From: Cupriavidus sp. P-10
Lineage (GTDB): Bacteria > Pseudomonadota > Gammaproteobacteria > Burkholderiales > Burkholderiaceae
Length of the DNA stretch: 64,000 nt
Direction of reading: 5' to 3'
Assembly: GCF_003402535.2 (NCBI RefSeq)
Contig: NZ_AP025171.1
Location: forward strand, 2,232,001 to 2,296,000
Shown: piece by piece, positions 35,339-43,595 of the stretch
How the letters are laid out: each line of letters begins with the position of its first letter
How positions within the stretch are numbered: the first letter of the stretch is position 1
Notes under the pieces: model-generated
What the model was told of the DNA's origin: nothing
Databases searched by the model: none
The model's input: only the letters and a program-made list of their open reading frames with translations
Position numbers and translations under genes: made by a program

Positions 35339-35769
35339 ACGCGCCGGCCGCTCTCTTCGATCCCGCCATGCTGCCGCCCACCGACAACCCGCTGCTGGAC
35401 TACCTGGGCATCCGCCTGGCCAGCGTCGGCGACGGCCGCTGCACCTTCGAACTCGACATCGAGCCGCGCCACCTGAACCGGCAGGGCAGCGTGCAGGGCG
35501 GCGTGATCGCCACGCTGCTCGACGCCGCCTGCGGCTATGCCGGCCTGCCGACGGGCCCCGACGGCGCCCTCGGCCACGCGGTGACGGTGATGCTGGCCAT
35601 CAGCTACCTCAGCAAGGCCAGCGCCGGGCGGCTGCGCGCCAACGCCACGGTGAGCCGTGCCGGCAGGAGCCTGTACTTTGCCTCGGCCGAACTGGCCACC
35701 GAAGCCGGCGTGCTGGTCGCCACCGCGCAAGGCACGTTCAAACGATCCCACGTATCTCCGGAGACCTGA
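35335..35769 (+). CDS. PaaI-type hotdog thioesterase
   Basis: GTG 35335 overlaps the preceding stop (GTGA). The 144 residues form a hotdog domain with LNRQGSVQGGVIATLLDAACGYA on the central helix, where the aspartate is the usual catalytic residue of the PaaI group, and VTVMLAISYLSKASAGRLRA as the following strands. It would hydrolyse a stalled acyl-CoA to release CoA in the same pathway. Confidence 0.87.
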   Translation: MNAPAALFDPAMLPPTDNPLLDYLGIRLASVGDGRCTFELDIEPRHLNRQGSVQGGVIATLLDAACGYAGLPTGPDGALGHAVTVMLAISYLSKASAGRLRANATVSRAGRSLYFASAELATEAGVLVATAQGTFKRSHVSPET

Positions 35770-35770
35770 C

Positions 35771-37003
35771 ATGCTGCGCGACGCACTGAACGGCCTGACC
35801 GTCATCGATTTCACCCAGATCGGCGCCGGGCCGACCTGCACCATGCTGCTGGCCGACATGGGCGCCAGGGTCATCAAGGTAGAGCCGCCCGGCGGCGAAC
35901 TGGGCCGCGGGCTTGGGCCCGGCTGGCTGGGCGACGACAGCGCGCTGTTCCACGGTTTCAACCGCAACAAGCTGGGCGTGGCGCTGGACCTGAAATCCCC
36001 CGAGGGGCTCGCGGTGGCGCGCCGGATGGTGACGGAAGCCGACATCGTGGTGGAAAGCATGCGCCCGGGCGTGATGGAGCGCCTGGGGCTTGGCTATGCC
36101 GAACTGTCGGCGCTGAACCCATCGCTGGTCTACTGCTCGATCTCCGCTTATGGCCAGCACGGGCCCTATGCAGGCCGCGCCGGCGTCGACGGCATCATCC
36201 AGGCCGACGCCGGGTTGATGAGCCTGATCGGCCTGCCCGACGGCGAACCGTGCAAGGTGCAGGCGCCGGTGGTCGATGTAATGACCGGCTACGTGGCCTG
36301 CGTGGGCATTCTCGGCAAGCTGGCGCAACGTGCACGCGACGGCCAGGGCGGGCATCTCGACGTCAGCCTGCTCAACGCCGCGCTGGCGCTGCAGCAATCG
36401 TCGATCACCAGCTATTGCGCCGACGGGAAGCTGCCGGAACGCGCGGGTAGCGCCGCGCCGTACTCCGCCCCCAACCAGGCCTTCCGCACCGCTGACGGCT
36501 GGATCATGGTCGCCGCCTACATGCCCGAACGCTGGCGCCGGCTGTGCGACGTGCTGGGCCTGCCGGCGCTTGCCGACGATCCGAGCTTTGCCACTTCGCC
36601 GCTGCGCGTGGCCAACCGTGCGGCAATGGTGGAGACACTGACCAGCGTGTTCGTGACCCGTCCGACCGACGCGTGGCTGGCGCTGTTGCAGGACGCCGAC
36701 ATCCTGTGCGCACGCGTGGCCACGTATGAAGACCTGATGGCGCACCCGCAGGTAGCGGCCAACCGCATGATGCAGCGTATCCCGCACGAGACGCTGGGCG
36801 AGATCCGCATGCCCGGCTTCCCGATCAACAGTGCGCAGGAAAACGCGCTGCCGGTGCACCCGGCGCCGGCGTGCGGTCAGCACACGCAAGCGGTGCTCGC
36901 GGAACTTGGCTTCAGCGCGGCACAGGTCGCGGCCCTGCAGGCCCGGGGCGCGGTCCACTGTGCCGGTGGTGTCGAGGCGCCGCTCGCGGCAACGGCATCA
37001 TGA
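35771..37003 (+). CDS. CaiB/BaiF family CoA transferase
   Basis: A 410-residue class III CoA transferase. It opens LNGLTVIDFTQIGAGPTCTM, contains VEPPGGELGRG and FNRNKLGVALDLKSPEG, and has SAYGQHGPYAGRAGVDGIIQ with the likely catalytic aspartate in GVDGII. The enzyme would activate the incoming acid to its CoA thioester by transfer from another CoA ester, which supplies the entry step for the hydratase, SDR and thiolase of this operon. It starts 1 bp after the thioesterase stop and ends overlapping a 52-codon gene. Confidence 0.9.
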   Translation: MLRDALNGLTVIDFTQIGAGPTCTMLLADMGARVIKVEPPGGELGRGLGPGWLGDDSALFHGFNRNKLGVALDLKSPEGLAVARRMVTEADIVVESMRPGVMERLGLGYAELSALNPSLVYCSISAYGQHGPYAGRAGVDGIIQADAGLMSLIGLPDGEPCKVQAPVVDVMTGYVACVGILGKLAQRARDGQGGHLDVSLLNAALALQQSSITSYCADGKLPERAGSAAPYSAPNQAFRTADGWIMVAAYMPERWRRLCDVLGLPALADDPSFATSPLRVANRAAMVETLTSVFVTRPTDAWLALLQDADILCARVATYEDLMAHPQVAANRMMQRIPHETLGEIRMPGFPINSAQENALPVHPAPACGQHTQAVLAELGFSAAQVAALQARGAVHCAGGVEAPLAATAS

Positions 37004-37158
37004 ACCGCGCCGACATCATCGCCGCGCTCTACCTGCATGCGGTGATGATGGCGGCGCTGGGACATGGCCTGGAAACCTGCGCGCAGCAGGCGTTCGCGCG
37101 CTACCACCAGGTCATCAGCGCGCAGCTTGCCATTCCCGACCGCTTCGCCGGCTGGTGA
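37000..37158 (+). CDS. Small hypothetical protein (52 aa) coupled to CaiB gene
   Basis: ATG 37000 overlaps the CoA-transferase stop by 4 bp. The product, MNRADIIAALYLHAVMMAAL to AIPDRFAGW, has one amphipathic or weakly hydrophobic helix (residues 4-24). I recognise no family. The coupled start supports real translation. It could be a small subunit or leftover of the operon; no function can be given. Confidence 0.5.
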   Translation: MNRADIIAALYLHAVMMAALGHGLETCAQQAFARYHQVISAQLAIPDRFAGW

Positions 37159-37182
37159 CCGGCGCGCGCCCGGCCGAGTCCA

Positions 37183-38079
37183 CTAAGCCTGCGTCTCGCA
37201 CTGCGCCAGCAGCCACTCGCGGAACACCGCCATGCTGGCGCTTTCCTTGCGGTCGGCGGGCGTCAGCAGGTAGTAGGTGAAATCGCCCATGTCGACCGTC
37301 TGGCGGAACGGCGCAACCAGCCGCCCGGCCTCCAGGTCGGCCGCGACCAGGAAGCGCTGGGCGATGGCAAAGCCCTGCCCTTCCACTGCCGCGGCATACG
37401 CCATGGCGGAACTCTGGAACGTCATGCCGCTGCGCGCATCCACCTGCGCGTCGGCGCGTGCCGCCTTCAGCCAGTGCGCCCAGTCGTCCGGACGCGCAAT
37501 CGAATGCAGCAGTGTCTGGTGCTGCAGGTCGGCAGCCTTCTTCACCTTCGGGCTGCCCGCCGCAACGCCGGGGCTGCAGACCGGCACCAGGATGTTGGAC
37601 ACCAGGCGGTAGGTATTCACGCCGCTCCACTTGCCGTCGCCGAGCCGGATCGCACCGTCGATGTCTTCCTTGCGGAAATCGACCGGGTCCAGCGACGCGG
37701 TCAGCAGCACCTCGATGCCGGGGTTGGCCGCGTGGAAGGTCGACAGCCGCGGGATCAGCCAGCGCATGGCGAAGGTGGTGTAGGCGCGCACCTTGAGTTG
37801 CTTGCGCCTGGCCCGCTTGCCGAGCCGCCGCGTGGCTTCGCGGAGGTCGTCCATCGCCCGGGTCACCGCGCGGTAATAGTCCTCGCCGGCGCGGGTCAGC
37901 GAGATCTGCCGGTGGCCGCGATGCAGCAGCTGCACGCCCAGGCCCTCTTCCAGCGCGCGGATCTGCCGGCTGACGGCGCCCGGCGTCACATGCAGCTCGT
38001 CGGCCGCGGTGGTGATGCTCAGGTGCCGCGCCGCCGCTTCAAAGGCGCGCAGGGCATTCAGGGGAGGCAGTTTGTCCAT
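37183..38079 (-). CDS. LysR family regulator (GcvA-like)
   Basis: A 298-residue protein starting MDKLPPLNALRAFEAAARHL, the characteristic opening of the GcvA/AmpR-like branch, with recognition helix TPGAVSRQIRALEEGLGVQL. The effector domain follows from about residue 90. It is divergent from the SDR at 38270 and convergent with the CoA operon. The 190-bp gap to the SDR gene is the natural place for its operator, so the SDR is its likely target. Confidence 0.9.
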   Translation of the reverse strand: MDKLPPLNALRAFEAAARHLSITTAADELHVTPGAVSRQIRALEEGLGVQLLHRGHRQISLTRAGEDYYRAVTRAMDDLREATRRLGKRARRKQLKVRAYTTFAMRWLIPRLSTFHAANPGIEVLLTASLDPVDFRKEDIDGAIRLGDGKWSGVNTYRLVSNILVPVCSPGVAAGSPKVKKAADLQHQTLLHSIARPDDWAHWLKAARADAQVDARSGMTFQSSAMAYAAAVEGQGFAIAQRFLVAADLEAGRLVAPFRQTVDMGDFTYYLLTPADRKESASMAVFREWLLAQCETQA

Positions 38080-38269
38080 GCCGGCGAGTCTGCCATACGG
38101 TTGAGGATTTCTCAATCGAAGCCGGCCACGTTTATTGACAACTGCTGGTTGCCTTTGAAACACGATTGCACCGCCTAGTGTTGCGGACATTGCGCGCCTA
38201 AATTTGTCTCCGTGGCCCCCGCCATCAGACAACGCAGTCAAACCGAGCACCATCCCCAAGGAGATCCAC

Positions 38270-39163
38270 ATGTCCGCCAACACCACCAACACCACGAACA
38301 TCGCCGCCAACGCCAACACCGCCGGCAAGGTCTGGTTCATCACCGGCGCCTCGCGCGGCTTCGGCATGGAGCTGACCCGCGCCGCGCTGGCCCGCGGCGA
38401 CCGTGTCGTCGCCACCGCACGCCGCCCCGAAGCGATCACCGATGCCGTGGGCGCGCACGACAACCTGCTGCCGGTGGCCCTCGACGTCACCAGCGAAGCG
38501 CAGGCAATCGCTGCCGCCGAAGCTGCCGTGGCCCGCTTTGGCCGCATCGACGTGCTGGTCAACAACGCCGGCTACGGCCTGCTGGGCGCGGTGGAGGAAG
38601 CGTCGGCGCGGGAGGTCGAACAGCAGTTCGCGACCAACGTCTTCGGCGTGCTGAACGTGACGCGCGCGGTGCTGCCGCAGATGCGCCGCCAGCGCAGCGG
38701 GCACGTCGTCAATATCTCGTCGATCGGCGGCTATGCAGCCTATCCCGGCTGGGGCGTCTACGGCGCCACCAAGTTCGCGGTGGAAGGCCTGACCGAAGCG
38801 CTCGATGCAGAACTCTCGCCGCTGGGCATCCGCGCCACCGTGGTCGAGCCGGGCTTCTTCCGCACCGACTTCCTCGACGCCAGCTCGCTGGTCCGCGTCG
38901 GCACCGAGATCGCCGAATACGCCGAGACCGTCGGCGCCATGCGCGGCCACATGGCATCTGCCAACCACCAGCAGCCTGGCGATCCCGCCAGGCTGGCCGT
39001 GGCACTGCTCGCCCTTGCCGACAGCGACAACCCGCCGGTGCGCCTGCCGCTCGGCTCGGATACGGTGGCTCGCATCGCGGAAAAGAACCGCAAGGTGGAA
39101 GGCGAGTTGGCGGCGTGGCATGCGGTGGCCGTATCGACCGACCACGTGGACGCAAACGCCTGA
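38270..39163 (+). CDS. Short-chain dehydrogenase/reductase (oxidoreductase of YbbO/retinol-DH-like group)
   Basis: A 297-residue SDR with cofactor motif TGASRGFG, NNAGYG, SS in VVNISSIGG and Y-x3-K in VYGATKFAVEG. The first 18 residues (MSANTTNTTNIAANANTA) are an unusual Asn/Thr/Ala-rich low-complexity leader encoded by near-repeats of AACACC. The extended C-terminal part (about 190-297) resembles SDRs with a larger lipid-like substrate pocket. The gene stands alone behind a divergent LysR gene; substrate unknown. Confidence 0.85.
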   Translation: MSANTTNTTNIAANANTAGKVWFITGASRGFGMELTRAALARGDRVVATARRPEAITDAVGAHDNLLPVALDVTSEAQAIAAAEAAVARFGRIDVLVNNAGYGLLGAVEEASAREVEQQFATNVFGVLNVTRAVLPQMRRQRSGHVVNISSIGGYAAYPGWGVYGATKFAVEGLTEALDAELSPLGIRATVVEPGFFRTDFLDASSLVRVGTEIAEYAETVGAMRGHMASANHQQPGDPARLAVALLALADSDNPPVRLPLGSDTVARIAEKNRKVEGELAAWHAVAVSTDHVDANA

Positions 39164-39168
39164 CCTGT

Positions 39169-39202
39169 TGCAGCGCAGCAGTACGCCTTTTGCTGCGCTG
39201 CA
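39169..39202 (+). terminator. Strong hairpin after the SDR gene
   Basis: TGCAGCGCAGCA (39169-39180) and TGCTGCGCTGCA (39191-39202) form a perfect 12-bp stem with a 10-base loop, 5 bp after the SDR stop. A second hairpin, 8-bp arms CGGCCGGC/GCCGGCCG, lies at 39225-39245. No T-run follows, so termination is likely but not certain. Confidence 0.5.
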
Positions 39203-39363
39203 GCCAGGCGTGAAGTGAAGTTGTCGGCCGGCCAAGCGCCGGCCGCACCACTTTGCACCCCGCGCGCATCAGGCTTTGTCCCAATGCCGACACTGGCATA
39301 TGTCGTTTCCGGCGAATTTCGCCAATAATGCCCTGACAGCCATTGCCGGACGAGAGAGCCACC

Positions 39364-41427
39364 ATGCACGACAGTCCCGATGCCATCCGCACCGTTGCCC
39401 TGCTCGGGCATGCAGGTTGCGGCAAGACCTCGCTGGTCGAAGCGCTGCTGCACAAGGGGGGTGCGATCCACACCCCGGGCAGCGTGGAGCGCGGCTCCAC
39501 GGTCAGCGACAACGATCCGCTGGAGCGCAAGTACAAGCGCTCGCTGAGTTCCGCCATCACCCACGTCGACTTCCGCGACACCCGTATCTACCTGCTGGAC
39601 ACACCGGGCTACCCTGATTTTTCCGGGCTTGCGATCAGCGCGCTGGCAGCGGTGGAGACCGCCGCCATCGTCATCAATGCGCAGAACGGCATAGAGATGA
39701 CCACGCGCCGTGCCATGGCGTGGGCGCAGTCCCGGCAGCTATGCCGGATGATCATCATCAACGGCATCGACGGCGAGAAGGTCGACCTGCCGGCGCTGCT
39801 GGCCGATATCCAGGAGGCATTCGGCAAAGAGTGCTTGCCCATCAACCTGCCGGCGGGCAACGGCGGCAAGATAGTAGACTGCTTCTTCAATCCGGCCGGC
39901 GAGTCGGATTTTTTATCGGTGGCGTCGGCGCATGAAGCGCTGATCGATCAGGTCATCGAGATCGACCCGCAACTGATGGAGTTGTACCTGGAGCAAGGCG
40001 AGGCCATCACGCCCGAGCAATTGCACGCGCCGTTCGAGCGCGCGCTGCGCGAGGGCCACCTGGTGCCGATCTGCTTTACCTCGGCCGCCACCGGCGCCGG
40101 CATCGAGGAACTGCTCGACGTGTTCGTGCGGCTGCTGCCCAATCCCACCGAAGGCAACCCGCCGCTGTTCTACCGCTCCACCGACCAGGATGCCGAAGGC
40201 ACCGAAAAGCGCAAGGCGGTGCGCGCCGAGCCGGTGCCGGACAAGCACGTGCTGGCGCATGTGTTCAAGGTGGTGATCGACCCCTATGTCGGCAAGCTGG
40301 CGGTGTTCCGCATCCACCAGGGCACGGTCACGCGCGACAGCCAGCTTTATATCGGCGAAGGCCGCCAGCCGTTCAAGGTGGCGCACCTGCTGTTGCTGCA
40401 GGGCAAGGAGACGCAGGAAGTCCAGCGCGCCGGGCCCGGGAATATCTGCGCGGTGGCCAAGGTCGATGAACTTGGCTTCGACGCCGTGCTGCACGACGCT
40501 ACCGAGGACGGCGACATCCACCTGACGCCGCTGGAATTCCCCACGCCGATCTATGGCCTGGCGATCGAGCCGGCGCGGCGCGGCAACGAGCAGCGGCTGG
40601 CCGAGGTGCTGCACAAGCTCAGCGCCGAAGACCCCTGCCTGCGCGTCGAGCATCCCGCCGGCACCAACGAGACCGTCGTGTTCGGCCTTGGCGAGTTCCA
40701 CCTGCGCTGCGCGCTGGAGCGTCTGACCGAGCAGTACAAGCTGGAAGTCGCCACGCGGCCGCCGAAGATCGCGTATCGCGAGACCATCGCCGGCAAGGCC
40801 GAGGGCCATCACCGCCACAAGAAGCAGACCGGCGGCGCCGGCCAGTTCGGTGAAGTGATGCTGCGCGTGGAACCGCTGCCGCGCGGCGAGGGCTTCGAGT
40901 TCATCGATGCGGTCAAGGGCGGTGCCATTCCCGGCCAGTTCATTCCCGCGGTGGAGAAAGGCATCCGCCAGGTGCTGGAAAGCGGGCCGCTGGCCGGCTT
41001 TGCGATGCAGGACGTGCGCGTGACCGTGTACGACGGCAAGAGCCATCCGGTCGATTCCAAGGAAGTCGCGTTCGCGGCCGCGGGGCGCAAGGCCTTTGTC
41101 GACGCGGTGATGAAGGCGCGCCCCAGCGTGCTGGAGCCGATCGTCGATATCGAGGTCACGGTGCCGGGCACGTCCATGGGCGACGTCATCGGCGATCTCT
41201 CGGCCAAGCGCGGACAGGTGCATGGCACCCGCACCGCGGCCGGCAACGCAGTGATCGTTGCCGGACAGGTACCGCTGTCGGAGCTGAACGACTACCAGTC
41301 ACGCCTGAACAGCATGACCGGCGGGCACGGCAGCTACACCATCCAGTTCAGCCACTACGACAACGTGCCGCCGGGGCAGCAAGAGAAGATGGCATCCCGC
41401 CACAAGGCGCAGCAGGACACCGACTGA
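39364..41427 (+). CDS. Elongation factor G-like GTPase (FusA paralogue type)
   Basis: A 687-residue protein with EF-G domain order: G domain, beta-barrel domain II, and domains III-V (KKQTGGAGQFGEVMLRVEP for IV; VPGTSMGDVIGDLSAKRGQV for V). G1 is GHAGCGKT (15-22) and G3 DTPGYPDF (79-86). The G4 motif, normally NKxD, reads NGID at 133-136, so the lysine that stacks on guanine is missing. It stands alone without ribosomal-protein neighbours (no rpsL, rpsG or tuf), unlike canonical fusA. This supports a paralogue, perhaps used in recycling, stress or regulation (inference). Confidence 0.85.
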   Translation: MHDSPDAIRTVALLGHAGCGKTSLVEALLHKGGAIHTPGSVERGSTVSDNDPLERKYKRSLSSAITHVDFRDTRIYLLDTPGYPDFSGLAISALAAVETAAIVINAQNGIEMTTRRAMAWAQSRQLCRMIIINGIDGEKVDLPALLADIQEAFGKECLPINLPAGNGGKIVDCFFNPAGESDFLSVASAHEALIDQVIEIDPQLMELYLEQGEAITPEQLHAPFERALREGHLVPICFTSAATGAGIEELLDVFVRLLPNPTEGNPPLFYRSTDQDAEGTEKRKAVRAEPVPDKHVLAHVFKVVIDPYVGKLAVFRIHQGTVTRDSQLYIGEGRQPFKVAHLLLLQGKETQEVQRAGPGNICAVAKVDELGFDAVLHDATEDGDIHLTPLEFPTPIYGLAIEPARRGNEQRLAEVLHKLSAEDPCLRVEHPAGTNETVVFGLGEFHLRCALERLTEQYKLEVATRPPKIAYRETIAGKAEGHHRHKKQTGGAGQFGEVMLRVEPLPRGEGFEFIDAVKGGAIPGQFIPAVEKGIRQVLESGPLAGFAMQDVRVTVYDGKSHPVDSKEVAFAAAGRKAFVDAVMKARPSVLEPIVDIEVTVPGTSMGDVIGDLSAKRGQVHGTRTAAGNAVIVAGQVPLSELNDYQSRLNSMTGGHGSYTIQFSHYDNVPPGQQEKMASRHKAQQDTD

Positions 41428-41462
41428 GCGCGCGGCTGGCTCAGTGTTGGCTAAATGCTGGC

Positions 41463-43136
41463 TCAGTGCTGGCTGGCGCCAGCCGCGCCGATGCCGGTCA
41501 TGGCGCGCACGAACTGCGCGCCGTAGCGCTGGCGTTCGGCGCTTGCCTGTGCCGAGCGGTCCAGCACCGACACCAGCCAGGCGCTGGCGAAGGCCAGCGT
41601 CATCGAGAACAACGCCGGGTTGGCATACGGGAAGATCGCCTGCTGGTGCTTGAGGATTCCCACCCACACGGTCGGGCCCAGCACCAGCAGCACCACCGCC
41701 GACACCAGCCCCGCCAGGCTGCCCGCCACCGCACCGCGCGTGGTCAGCCCCTTCCAGAACATCGACAGGAACAGCACCGGGAAATTGACCGACGCGGCGA
41801 TCGCCAGCACCAGCCCGGACAGGAACGCGATGTTCTGCTTCTCGAACATCACGCCCAGCACCATCGCCAGCAGGCCGATCACCAGCGTGGCGATCTTCGA
41901 CACGCGGATCTCATCCTTCTCGCTGGCCTGTCCGCGGCGGAACACGTTGGCGTAGAGGTCATGCGACACCGCCGACGCGCCCGACAGCGCCAGCCCCGCC
42001 ACTACCGCCAGGATGGTCGCGAACGCCACCGCCGAGATAAAGCCGAGGAACAGGTCGCCGCCGATCACGTGGGACAGGTGCACGGCCACCATATTGCTGC
42101 CGCCGATCAGCTTGCCCGCCGCGTCGCGATAGGCCGGGTCCGCGCCCACCATCACGATCGCGCCGAAGCCCACCACCAGGATCAGCACGTAGAAGTAGCC
42201 GATAAAACCGGTGGCGTAGAGCACGGACTTGCGCGCCTCCCTGGCATCCGCGACTGTGAAGAAGCGCATCAGGATGTGCGGCAGGCCGGCGGTGCCGAAC
42301 ATCATGCCGACGCCCAGCGAGATCGCATCGATCGGATTGGACACCAGCCCGCCCGGCGACAGGATCGCGGCACCCTTGTCATGCACCTTGGCCGCGCTGG
42401 CGAACATGGCTTCCGGGCTGAAGCCGAAGTGGGCCAGCACCATCACTGCCATGAACGTCACGCCGCCGAGCAGCAGCAACGCCTTGATGATCTGCACCCA
42501 CGTCGTCGCCAGCATGCCGCCGAACATCACGTACAGCACCATCAGCGCGCCGACGATGACCACAGCCGATTCATAGCTGGTGCCGAACAACATTTCGATC
42601 AGCTTGCCCGCGCCGACCATCTGCGCGACCAGGTACATGATGACCACCGTCAGCGTGCCGCACGCGGCGGTGATGCGCACCGGCTTTTGCGCCAGCCGGT
42701 ACGAGACCACGTCGGCAAAGGTGTAGCGGCCGAGGTTGCGCAGGCGTTCGGCGACGATGAACAGGATGATCGGCCATCCGGCCACCACGCCGAGCGCGTA
42801 GATCAGCCCGTCATAGCCCTTGTCGAACATCATGGCCGAGATGCCGAGGAACGACGCGGCCGACACCATGTCGCCGGCGATCGCCAGGCCGTTCTGGAAG
42901 CCGGTGAGACCGCCGCCGGCCGCATAGAAGTCCGAGGCCGAGCGCGTACGCCGCGCGGCCCAGCGGGTGATGCCGAGCGTGAACAGGACGAACAGCATGA
43001 ACATCACGATGGCGCTCCAGTTCAGCGGCCGCTGCGCGGCTTCGCCCTGGATCGCGGGGGCCGCGGTGGCGGTGGTGGCGGCGATACTGGCGAGCCCGCA
43101 CAGGGCCGCGCCGAGGAAACGGTGTACCGACTTCAT
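41463..43136 (-). CDS. Sodium:solute symporter, ActP-like (acetate or aryl-acetate permease)
   Basis: A 557-residue SSS-family protein. A signal-like first helix ([20 protein letters not shown]) is followed by about 13 membrane segments, as in ActP. Family marks include [20 protein letters not shown] and [15 protein letters not shown]. It overlaps the DUF485 gene by 4 bp, the standard yjcH-actP pair. ActP imports acetate, but close relatives (PhaJ/PaaL-type) import phenylacetate. Here the pair lies immediately downstream of the paa operon, so phenylacetate is a reasonable cargo (inference). A palindromic repeat separates it from paaK. Confidence 0.85.
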   Translation of the reverse strand: MKSVHRFLGAALCGLASIAATTATAAPAIQGEAAQRPLNWSAIVMFMLFVLFTLGITRWAARRTRSASDFYAAGGGLTGFQNGLAIAGDMVSAASFLGISAMMFDKGYDGLIYALGVVAGWPIILFIVAERLRNLGRYTFADVVSYRLAQKPVRITAACGTLTVVIMYLVAQMVGAGKLIEMLFGTSYESAVVIVGALMVLYVMFGGMLATTWVQIIKALLLLGGVTFMAVMVLAHFGFSPEAMFASAAKVHDKGAAILSPGGLVSNPIDAISLGVGMMFGTAGLPHILMRFFTVADAREARKSVLYATGFIGYFYVLILVVGFGAIVMVGADPAYRDAAGKLIGGSNMVAVHLSHVIGGDLFLGFISAVAFATILAVVAGLALSGASAVSHDLYANVFRRGQASEKDEIRVSKIATLVIGLLAMVLGVMFEKQNIAFLSGLVLAIAASVNFPVLFLSMFWKGLTTRGAVAGSLAGLVSAVVLLVLGPTVWVGILKHQQAIFPYANPALFSMTLAFASAWLVSVLDRSAQASAERQRYGAQFVRAMTGIGAAGASQH

Positions 43137-43441
43137 GCTTCGCACTCCTTGCGCACGCGTTCGTTGAGCGGGTCCAGGTCGCGGTTGGCGCGGTGGACGT
43201 AGATGGCGGTCAGCAGCACGGCGGCGAAGATCACCGCCACGCCGACAGGAATGCCGACGGTCATGACGCCTGCGCCGATCGGCGTACCAAGCGTGGCGGG
43301 CGAGAAGGCCAGCAACAGGATGAAGCCGAAGTAGATCGCCAGCATGAGCAGCGTCAGCGACCAGCCCAGGCGCGTGCGGCCGTGGATCAGGCGGATGAAG
43401 TCGGGGTGGTTCTGGATGGTTTCCAGTTGTCGCGCGTCCAT
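43133..43441 (-). CDS. DUF485 membrane protein (YjcH-like)
   Basis: A 102-residue inner-membrane protein with two hydrophobic helices (about 27-47 and 58-82) separated by a short loop, opening [20 protein letters not shown]. It is the usual partner encoded ahead of ActP-type symporters, with an ATGA overlap. Its role in transport is not defined. Starts at ATG 43441 with GGAGA upstream. Confidence 0.88.
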   Translation of the reverse strand: MDARQLETIQNHPDFIRLIHGRTRLGWSLTLLMLAIYFGFILLLAFSPATLGTPIGAGVMTVGIPVGVAVIFAAVLLTAIYVHRANRDLDPLNERVRKECEA

Positions 43442-43531
43442 GGTGTCTCCTTTGGCGCAGGGGGGCGTGGCGGCTCTGGGAGGCTGCCATCGGTCGGGTT
43501 CGTGGATGAGGTGTCGATATGCCGACGGTTT

Positions 43532-43563
43532 GCTCCCCTCTCCCGCGCGCGGGAGAGGGGAGC
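43532..43563. repeat. Dispersed palindromic repeat, perfect copy
   Basis: A perfect 32-bp palindrome with 16-bp arms beginning GCTCCCCTCTCCCGCG. It lies between paaK and the DUF485 gene. The preceding GGTTT and the following TGCTGAGGGTGGTGG are partly shared with the copy at 51551, so the unit is about 55-60 bp. May also act as a transcription attenuator between the two operons. Confidence 0.75.
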
Positions 43564-43595
43564 CTATGCTGAGGGTGGTGGTGGAAACTAGCGTT

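Noticed and set aside
41435..41474. Two 18-bp near-identical direct repeats (GCTGGCTCAGTG start) as an attachment site
   Set aside because: They lie 22 bp apart, one reading into the symporter's stop region, with no integrase nearby. A local duplication is the simpler view.
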